DNA of 25,807 nt from Oehlia diaphana (Eukaryota; Glomeromycota; Glomeromycetes; Glomerales; Glomeraceae), in contig QZLH01001069.1 of the NCBI GenBank assembly GCA_003833135.1, positions 1 through 25,807 on the forward strand. Direction: 5' to 3'. A program made the position numbers and the translations under genes. Of the stretch, positions 18,825 through 25,807 are shown one piece after another. The notes under the pieces were generated by a model, which ran no database searches, was not told the origin of the DNA, and worked only from the letters and a program-made list of their open reading frames with translations. Position 1 is the stretch's first letter. Every line of letters starts with the position of its first letter.

Positions 18825-19535
18825 TAGAGTTGGATCGGTCCTAGCAAAGACCGGCCCTGCGCCGAGCTTGGGACCAGTCTTTACAGTTTTCGGTCCGAGA
18901 TCTGAGGACCAGTCTGGACCGGGACCGATCCCATATTATTAATATCCAATAAAAATGAGCTGAATTTTTTGTGCTCATCTACTTCTAGGGCACGGTTTTT
19001 GTAAAAACCGATTGTTGGTTCAGTTTTAACATTTTCGCAACGTTTTTTATTAAAAAAATGTGCGAAAACTTTTTTTCCGCGAAATTATTAATAAAAACGT
19101 TTTTGCAACGTTTCCTATTAATAAAATAATTAAAAAAACGTGCAAACCCGTGCTTTTTTTTATTAAATTGCTTAATAAAAAATGTTCAAAATGTAAATTA
19201 CTTAATAATAACGTTTTTGCAACATTGTTTTTGAAATAATTAAAAACGTTTGCGAAAAACATTTTTTTTTTATGAACTTATTAATAAAAAATGTTTTCGC
19301 AATGTTTTCTATTAAAATAATTAAAAAACGTTGCGAAACATTTTTTATTTGTTTAACTACATGTAAAAAAACGTATCGCAACGTTCTTTAATGTTTTAGC
19401 ACAATTTAGAGGTCTTAAAATCATGGGGACAAATTACTTAAATTTAAATCGGTCCAGTCCAGTCCGGTCCAATCCAGGTTGAAAGACCGGTCTTTTTAGG
19501 ACCGGACTGGACTGGACCGGACTGATCCAACTCTA
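18825..19535. mobile_element. 711-bp hAT-type non-autonomous element
   Basis: Terminal inverted repeats TAGAGTTGGATCRGTCC (18825-18841; other strand from 19535) are flanked by a perfect 8-bp duplication GACATGAT (18817-18824, 19536-19543). The related repeat at 9600-10020 carries this octamer once (9714-9721), confirming the insertion. Both ends fold: GGATCGGTCC (18832) pairs with GGACCGATCC (18922), and a perfect 20-bp stem joins 19451-19470 with 19499-19518. The middle (about 19020-19400) has repeated AACGTTTTTGCAACGTT / TTAAAAAACGTTGCGAAA words, some inverted. No transposase is encoded. Confidence 0.9.
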
Positions 19536-19800
19536 GACATGATGGAAGATGTAAAAGAGTGATGGGAGACAAAAAAGAGTGATGAGAGACGAAAAGAAGT
19601 GATGGGAGACAAAAAGAAGTGAAAGAGACAAAAAGAAATGATGGGAAGTAAACAAGAAAGAAAAAGAAATAATCGAAATTGAAAAGATGTAATAGAAATA
19701 ATGGGAGACGAATAATGAGAAGTAATATGAGGTGAAAAATGATGGGAGACAAAAAATAAAAAAATGATCATGATAGGAGGTTGGGTAATGATAGGAAACT
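19536..19800 (-). repeat. Continuation of the dispersed repeat with a 20-bp minisatellite
   Basis: Units of GTGATGGGAGACAAAAAGAA (about 19559-19640, four to five copies, then looser ones to 19750) are the reverse complement of the TCTCCCATCACTCC units at 9622-9710. Confidence 0.75.
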
Positions 19801-19897
19801 AAGTAAAAAATAAACCATAAAGTAAAAAAAAAAAGAAGTTAGTAAAAAACATAAAATAAAAATGAAAAAATAATAAATAAATAAAAAAATAAAAAAC

Positions 19898-20200
19898 ATA
19901 CCTTTCTTTATTAATTGTAGAACTGAAAGAACTAAAATATCTAAAAAAAATGAAATAAATTAGTGAAAACCGAAATATGAAACAGAAACAAAATAAAAAA
20001 AAAATAAAAAATGAGTAAGAAACGAAACGTAAAGTGAAAAATAACTGAACCTTAATTGCAGAACTGGAAGGACTAAAGGACCTAAAAATAATGAAATAGA
20101 GTTAGTAAGAAACAAAGTGTAAGCAGAATGTAAGTTAGAAATAAAAACAAAAGAAAAATACCTTGAGAGTTGAGACTGAAAGAACCGAGGAAACGAACCT
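19898..20200 (+). repeat. Degenerate ~145-bp tandem repeat, purine rich
   Basis: The segment TTAATTGTAGAACTGAAAGA..ACTAAA..ATCTAAAAA..AATGAAAT..TTAGT (from 19910) recurs from about 20053 as TTAATTGCAGAACTGGAAGG..ACTAAAGGACCTAAAAATAA. A partial third copy (ATACCTTGAGAG...GACTGAAAGAACC) starts near 20158. Long minus-strand frames over it are by-products of the skewed composition. Confidence 0.6.
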
Positions 20201-20280
20201 ATACTGAAAACGAGATTCAATAAACAAATAAACATGACGCGATCATGTGGCAAATATAAGGAGTAACGTAAAGTATTTAC

Positions 20281-20909
20281 CAAAAAAATTTTTGTTCCGT
20301 GCCTTAAATAAGAGAAGTAACGTAATGGATCATGTGACTTTACGTTACTTAGCCAATTTCCGTTACTTACTGTAGATAATGCCGGCCATAATTTATTTCC
20401 TTTTTTAGACTCTTACTGGAATTATCATAATTCCGGCCCTGAAAAAATGCGTAGAGCTAATAGTAATTTTTCACCTTACCTCTATATATATAGCTCGGGT
20501 CATATTCCACTGTTTAATTCGGTATACTAATTGATTTTCGCCAAGGACTGTAAATGAATTTTTATAATCATATGATAGTTGTATTAATAACTTTCATCTA
20601 GTGTTTTTCAAAGTCTTTATATTTGATTTATTGTAATTTTTTACTTCATATAATTTTTTATTTTTGTTCATTATTGGTTGTAGTAATAAACTAGTAAATA
20701 ATGATAGTTTAGAAAATCATTAATAGGGTGTAAAAATTTAAAGTCCTTCGAAATAATAAAATCATATCGAATAAGCTCTAACATATTATTTAAAATTCTG
20801 ATTTTATGTCCTAGTTTAGAAAGATTAGTAATTATTCATTGCTCCCAAATAAAATAAAGAATCAATAGAAAAAATGAAAATATCACACTCATTACTTAAA
20901 ATCGAGTGA
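20281..20909. other. Repeat-derived spacer
   Basis: No gene. AGTAACGTAA (20313 on) is mirrored by TTACGTTACTT (about 20340). A 17-base palindrome GGAATTATCATAATTCC (20418-20434) is flanked by GCCGGCC (20381) and CCGGCCC words. TACTGTA lies at 20368-20374. Confidence 0.5.
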
Positions 20910-21535
20910 TTACTGATGAAGAATGCTCTCAGGTGGTAGTTCAACACCATCATTAACAAGTAAGAGTTCTTCCCTAACAAATCTATGTCCAGGTCCATCA
21001 AATAACTTATAAAGGACAGGTTGATTTTGTTGTAAACGAACTTCACCCATATTATAAACTTCAAGACTCCAGTTCAAATCCGTACCTCTTCTTTTAGGTG
21101 CACCTTCAAATTCATCAGGTTAAGAAGGTAACGGACATTATCAATATAGGATAAACATGGTTCATCATATCCAATAGGTCTATCGTATCTACAAGAGGAC
21201 TTAGTATAAACTTTCTTCTTTTTTACAGCTTTGGCAGGGTATCAATTAACCTCGTAACAGAATTATTAATATCTTCAACAATTATAGGAAGCAAGAGAGT
21301 TTCCTAACGTATGTAATGATAACAAGTCATGAGAATTCTGTATACGAAATAATCTCCTAGCTAAGGTAAGGTTATACCTTTCAACAATATCAACAGAACG
21401 TTTAGATGTAACCTTCTGAATTTCTACACCATGTCTTTTCATTAATCGTTCACAATCACTCTTAAATTCAGACCCCTTATCTGTGATTAATAATTTCGGC
21501 CATACAAGAGAGCAATCAGGATTACCCTAATAAGG
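20910..21535 (-). pseudogene. Integrase (rve, DDE-type) C-terminal relic of a transposon
   Basis: The minus strand reads NPDCSLVWPKLLITDKGSEF, which contains the second catalytic Asp (TDKGSEF). Then come MKRHGVEIQKVTSKRSVDIV and ERYNLTLARRLFRIQ, with the catalytic Glu in IVERYN. After stops and shifts, AKAVKKKKVYTKSSCRYDRP and GYDEPCLSYIDNVRYLL follow. After a one-base shift near 21119, PDEFEGAPKRRGTDLNWSLE and QPVLYKLFDGPGHRFVREEL lead to PPESILHQ and a stop at 20910-20912. The first catalytic Asp is missing: the relic begins near a poly-T at 21541. It is less AT-rich than its surroundings, suggesting a recent arrival. Comparable integrases occur in many Glomeromycete transposons; the element class is not determinable here. 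Confidence 0.8.
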
Positions 21536-22319
21536 ATTTTTTTTTTTACACAAACACTTTCCAATTTTTAAAACAAGATTAATATCAATTATAAATTAGA
21601 AAGTGCGAAGTCTCAAAATATATCACTAAGAAAAGAATTTATTTTATTGGCTTGTTTGCGGCGTAATACAAAAAAAAAAAAAATATATAATAATAAGCAT
21701 AGTAAATTCAGTACACGGAAAAACGGGTTTATTATTACTCATTAGATTGCATTCTCAGGGTACTTATTAAAACAGGAGTAATTTTTCGTACGACCATCGA
21801 TCAAATAAGACGCAGTAACTCCGTGCGATGTAACGTTTGCCTAAACGCTTTCGTTTAGATGTATCGCAGTTTAAAAAGTGTTGACGAAAAAATCTTTGAA
21901 GTCCGGACAAGGCATTTCGCAATTAAGGTATGAGTGAAATGTATTTTTTCGTTGTGGTTGTGTATTTGCAAGGAAGCGACTCAGAGCTAATATATATTAT
22001 TTTTTTGTTCAGTAATTCGAGAGGACCTCATTATGCGGAATCCTCATTTTTCAAAAGCTTAAATAATAAAATCACTCTTGTGGGTTCATGATAATGTTGT
22101 TTTCCTCGGTGAATAACTCCGATAATTAGCGCTTCCTATCTTCTCTTTTATCGTTGATTATTCTACTATCATAAACTTTCAACGAGTTTTGCTAAGATAA
22201 AAATCGGAGTATTTGAGAGCTGACTGTAATTAGATGATTTCTATAATTGTTTAGTCGTATAGATATTAGATATGTTAAAATACTAGTTTACTGTATATAT
22301 TAAAAATGAAGTTCAAATT
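21536..22319. other. Intergenic stretch of mixed composition
   Basis: No gene recognised. The part 21780-22000 has more G+C than its flanks and holds a nested hairpin (21824-21868). It also has an intron-like pair: donor AAGGTATGAG at about 21926, acceptor TTTTTTGTTCAG ending near 22013. It could be a non-coding transcript or 5' region, but nothing proves it. TACTGTA is at 22289-22295. Confidence 0.35.
21824..21868 (+). other. Two-part hairpin
   Basis: CTAAACG-CTTT-CGTTTAG (21841-21858) is a 7-bp stem with a four-base loop. It is enclosed by TGCGAT (21824-21829) and ATCGCA (21863-21868). It may be a structured RNA or a decayed inverted repeat. Confidence 0.4.
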
Positions 22320-22460
22320 GTGATTTAAAAACCGCTGAACGATTCGGGTTGTTGTTGTCGACCTTAGAGGTTCGGTTTTCTGTCCAAGCCGACGGTTTTT
22401 GAATTAAATCGACGGACTGAATTGAATCGAACTGAACCGATTCCATTGATTCCATCTCTA
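22320..22460. mobile_element. Lone hAT-like terminal fragment
   Basis: On the other strand it starts TAGAGATGGAATCAATGGAA followed by repeated CGGTTCAGTTCGATTCAATTC words and a CCGTCGG core. This is the same style as the TAGAG ends at 5727, 9216, 12237 and 18825. No partner end was found. Confidence 0.4.
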
Positions 22461-23027
22461 ATTATTCTCTTCCAATATCGATTAACTCTATAATAATTTT
22501 TAAAACTTTAAATAATTACTGTATACTCGTTGATTTTCTAGATTTTGTACAATTAATCCTATAGAATTATAATTATGTTTCTACTTCTAGACTGTTTTCT
22601 TGTACTGTACATATTCTTATAAATAAGCTATGATAAAAAAATCGTTACTTCTTTGAATTAAGTTCGGAGTCAAAGATCATAATCATTATAATTAATATTT
22701 ATTTAAAATAAATGAGCGTTAACAAGATAACAAGATTTGAGAATGGTATAATCATCTTAAATTTTCAGCAGCAATCAGCGTTACTATTAATAGATTAATG
22801 AGCATAGTAGTTTTTAAGGTGCGTTATAAAGATTTGTGAAACTCTATTAATTATAAGCTATTTTTTTTTTTCACTTTTTTCATTCATTTAATATTCAACT
22901 CAAACTTTTTTTAATAATTTCATTAAAAATAATATTTTTCAACTTTCTATAAATTTGACTTTCCGTAAAATTAATCAAAATAATAGAAAAATTCATCATT
23001 TGAAAATAAACAATTCGTAATTGTAAT
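22461..23027. other. AT-rich non-coding stretch
   Basis: Nothing gene-like is seen. It contains TACTGTA at 22517-22523 and 22602-22608. Confidence 0.5.
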
Positions 23028-23105
23028 ACATATATATATACATATATATCTATATCTATATAAAATATATACTGTACAATGTATATACAGTATATATATA
23101 CTATA
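23028..23105. repeat. AT microsatellite with TACTGTA/TACAGTA
   Basis: ATATATAC/TATCTATA repeats surround TATATACTGTACA (23066 on) and its near-mirror TGTATATACAGTATATA (to 23097). Confidence 0.7.
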
Positions 23106-23324
23106 TACCGTATAATCTACAATTTACCAGGTATAAAAAAAAAAATGTATGATCATGCAAATGTTAGGTTGCATCGATTGATGGGCTGAAACAAAATAAA
23201 TAATAAATAATATCGGGAAATTTTTTATTTACTGCAAGTGAAGTATAAAACTTTTATGGAAATTTCTCGGAAAAATAAAATTATATTCCTATTTTATTTT
23301 ATTTTTTTTTTGTTTCAAAGTACC

Positions 23325-23420
23325 AATGTGAATCAGTATGTTAATCTGTTAATCTTGTGGAATCTGTAAATCTGTGGAATGATGTGAATCTGTGAAATAA
23401 TGTGAATCTGAGAATCCGTT
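23325..23420 (+). repeat. Short imperfect tandem repeat (AATCTGTGGAAT family)
   Basis: Repeats of GTGAATCTGTGAAATAAT, GTGAATCTGAGAATCC and shorter TTAATCTGTTAATCTTGTGG lie in succession. Confidence 0.65.
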
Positions 23421-23660
23421 AAAAGAATATTTTTTTTTTCTTATCAATGCATTGAATGAACGCACGACTTCTATTTTAATGTTGTGCAATAACTTTATTA
23501 TTTGGCCTTTATTCGGTAATTAAAATAAGTTTAAACGTGGTCTGCCGATAAATGTGACGATTGCAAGCATGCATGGGTAACTTGACCAAAGATCTGAGTG
23601 TTACTTGATATATTTATATATGTGAAGATTATAATTGTGATCCAAATTATTGGCAATAAT

Positions 23661-23830
23661 TCAAAATAATAGACGGTCAAAATATAATAGGCAATCAAAA
23701 AATAATTGGATGGTTAAAAATAATTGAGCGGTTAAAAATAATTTTAAGGATAATTTGACAGTTAAGAATAAATTGACAGATAAGAGTAATTTGACAGTTA
23801 AGAGTAATTTGATAGTTAAGTATAATTTGG
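23661..23830 (+). repeat. 18-bp minisatellite, about nine units
   Basis: The unit is AAAATAATTGGACGGTTA changing gradually to AGAGTAATTTGACAGTTA. Examples are TCAAAATAATAGACGGTC (23661), AAAATAATTGAGCGGTTA (about 23717) and AGAGTAATTTGACAGTTA (about 23783). Drift is directional along the array. No open frame crosses it. Confidence 0.8.
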
Positions 23831-25189
23831 GATTTTAAATTGATTTTTGAATTAGACCGTTTCACCGTTTCTATAAATATCGGGATGATCGCATATTATT
23901 TTCGAAATACAGTACTTATTAAGATTCTGAACAATGAACAAATGGGAACACAAGATGGCAAATTACGAGATCATTTTTCTATTTCTTGGTCAATTGTGGC
24001 TTGAAATCCATATATAAGTATACGTAAATTGCATTATTGAATTTTCGAGGAAATTTTTCTTTTATAATATTATTTTGCATATTTTAAATTTAACTATTTT
24101 CATTTATCTGTTATAATGCTTCTATTATTATTAATAATTGTATAATTAATTAATTAAGTCGTTTACGTTTACAAAATGAATATATTATGGTCGAAATTCA
24201 CTTACAATTGCAATAATTTAGTAATATGGTTCGTAGATAATGAAATTGATATTTTGTCACATTACAATGAATGAATGGTTCAAAGAAAGCATTTTTACGA
24301 TTATCGCTTTTAAAAATTTAATCCAAAAGATATCATAAAGTGGATAATGGATCCACGATGAATAATTCTTTGAATTATATTATAATTCATTTGAACTTGG
24401 ACCTCAATTGAACTTATTATTCTTTATATATTAAAATTTAAATATTTTGGGCCTTTCATGACTTCATAACGTACAGTATTGCAATACCGTAATAAAGTAC
24501 AATACTTTTATAATTTATTTTTTTATGTAATTCTTTTTAACGGTCAATTCATTTAACGGTCAAAGAATTTCATAATAAGGCTGGTTCCTATTCACTTAAA
24601 TTTGAAAAAAAAAGAAAATTTAAAACATTATATAAAAAAGATATGTACTGTACGTACACTTTTTAGTCTTGTACGTATAAAGTATAAGTTATATTATGCA
24701 TGTAAAGTTTTTCTCGCGCATACCATACAGTGTTAATGTATCAAAGAACGTCATGTTAGAACATAATTTAAAAATTATGAAATCATAATAATTCAATAAT
24801 TTTTAAACCTTTTTAGAACCAAAAAGAATGTATTTTTTTTTTTAAAAAAAAAAATAAAAATAATGAATTCATTATTATCGAGTATCGACACAAAAATATT
24901 GTTAAAAAAAGATGTAGATGTTTAAAGAAACTGGGGAGGAAAACGTAAAATATTTCGTGTTACATAATTCATGTTTATTCCCTGTTATTTTAAATCTATT
25001 TAGTACTATTATAGTTTAACTAGAAATTAATCGTAACATCAATAATCATTATAATGGAAATTTATTGTTCGTCATACATATCATACATAGAGGGTTCATA
25101 TCATTTTTGGGGTGTATACAATTTTTTAAGGGTGAATTTTATATAGAACGGGGTTTTGTTTTATTTTGTTTGAAAGTTTGGTCTTTTGG
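23831..25189. other. Gene-poor AT-rich stretch
   Basis: No gene recognised. It holds TACAGTA (23908, 24472), TACTGTA (24646) and an (T)11(A)11 palindrome at 24833-24854. Confidence 0.5.
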
Positions 25190-25239
25190 AAAAAAAAAAA
25201 AAAAAAAAAAAAAATTTTTTTTTTTTTTTTTTTTTTTTT
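25190..25239. repeat. Perfect (A)25(T)25 palindrome
   Basis: Twenty-five A (25190-25214) are followed directly by twenty-five T (25215-25239). Two open frames that cross it, one per strand, encode Lys/Phe runs and are artefacts. Confidence 0.9.
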
Positions 25240-25585
25240 CATTACATCCCGAATTCCCCGATATTCCCGATATGTTATGTACGGCAAATGTAAAATATAA
25301 CCGATAAAAAAAAAAGTGAAAAGTGGGCGGGTCAAAATTATAGCGAATCGGGTTCTCGGAATATCATTAAGCCGTAACGGGAAAAGTTAAACCGGTTAAT
25401 CTACCTGCGGCATTACGTTTCATTGTATTTTACTATACTTGATTTAATTAAAGGGCGTATTATCTAATCATTTATTGTATGAATCTATGACACTTTTAGT
25501 AATTATTAGTATGGTGCGCTTTTTCTTTTATGCAGGTCAAGACAATACAATGGCGTGTGAAATGTGAACATTTCAGTTTCGGGCT
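25240..25585. other. Short non-coding stretch, mixed composition
   Basis: No gene. CG-containing words (GGGCGGGTC, GCCGTAACGGG, AACCGGTTAA) make 25320-25410 less AT-rich. GAAATGTGAACATTTC (25558-25573) is a 7-bp inverted repeat with a two-base centre. Confidence 0.45.
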
Positions 25586-25630
25586 GAAACAACTTACGAA
25601 ACAACTATGAAACAACTACTAAACAACAAA
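25586..25630 (+). repeat. GAAACAACTAY tandem repeat, four units
   Basis: GAAACAACTTAC, GAAACAACTAT, GAAACAACTAC and TAAACAAC follow each other, 11-12 bp each, beside a GTTTC/GAAAC inverted pair. Confidence 0.75.
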
Positions 25631-25708
25631 GAAACTAAAATTGATTGGACAATGAAAACGCGTCTTTTTTTTAGCACGAATTTAATATGTATTTTGTTTT
25701 AAAATATA

Positions 25709-25710
<2 letters not shown>

Positions 25711-25807
<97 letters not shown>
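25711..25807. repeat. (T)20 followed by poly(A) to the window edge
   Basis: Twenty T (25711-25730) are followed by 77 bases of A with a single T at 25774. It may be a real homopolymer or an assembly edge effect. Confidence 0.85.

Noticed and set aside
19444..20283. Three minus-strand frames of 91-107 codons
   Set aside because: They lie on purine-rich repeats and the hAT end, and have no complex sequence or motif.
20825..21064. Minus-strand 79-codon frame starting at 21064
   Set aside because: It is the wrong frame of the integrase relic; the real frame ends at 20910.
25065..25335. Open frames on both strands across the homopolymers
   Set aside because: Lys and Phe runs from (A)25(T)25 inflate their length.
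1..25807. tRNA or rRNA genes
   Set aside because: I looked for T-arm-like GGTTCGA contexts and conserved rRNA words and found none; 14930 (GTCGAATCC) has no surrounding cloverleaf.

Overview
The window looks like nuclear DNA of an arbuscular mycorrhizal fungus, most likely a Rhizophagus-type Glomeromycete. This is an inference. It rests on the roughly four-fifths A+T composition, short GT-AG introns, and fragments of protein families that are strongly expanded in these fungi: 'TKL-like' kinases with a DLG/APE/HRD core, F-box/leucine-rich proteins, SWIM-finger MULE transposases and a characteristic integrase. No bacterial signals (ribosome binding sites, operons, CRISPR) are present.

Layout. 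1-215 is the 5' end of a kinase-family gene read leftwards off the window. 331-1257 holds two diverged copies of one non-coding segment. 1260-1709 is a TA-flanked MITE, and it abuts a kinase pseudogene (1712-2958, +) with one stop and two frameshifts. 2959-7727 is mostly unassigned. It contains a dispersed repeat with exon-like sequence, a C2H2 zinc-finger relic (5321-5576, -) and a 135-bp MITE (6205-6339). 7728-9011 is an F-box/LRR pseudogene (-). 9012-10020 is repeat material. 10364-11860 (-) is the only complete, unbroken gene: a 498-residue F-box/LRR-like protein. 12628-15202 is a decayed MULE with about 100-bp terminal inverted repeats. A 1189-bp hAT-type element sits inside its transposase gene, and a 254-bp hAT-type MITE sits inside that one, so there are three levels of nesting with recognisable target duplications. 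16367-18115 holds two Tc1/mariner-type MITEs, one of them inserted in an array of degenerate ~50-bp units. 18185-20200 is repeat-rich and carries a 711-bp hAT-type element with a perfect 8-bp target duplication; the matching empty site can be read in the related repeat at 9714-9721. 20910-21535 is an integrase relic (-). The last 4 kb is gene-poor, with microsatellites, an 18-bp minisatellite, symmetrical A/T homopolymer palindromes and a long poly(A) at the edge.

The genes do not form a pathway. The window reads as a transposon graveyard carrying decayed members of expanded signalling and F-box families around one apparently functional F-box gene. The most unusual observations are the three-level nesting with reconstructable empty sites, the hAT insertion confirmed by a paralogous empty site in the same window, and an excess of the heptamer TACTGTA/TACAGTA. 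That heptamer has the form of the footprint a CAGT-ended Tc1/mariner element would leave on excision.
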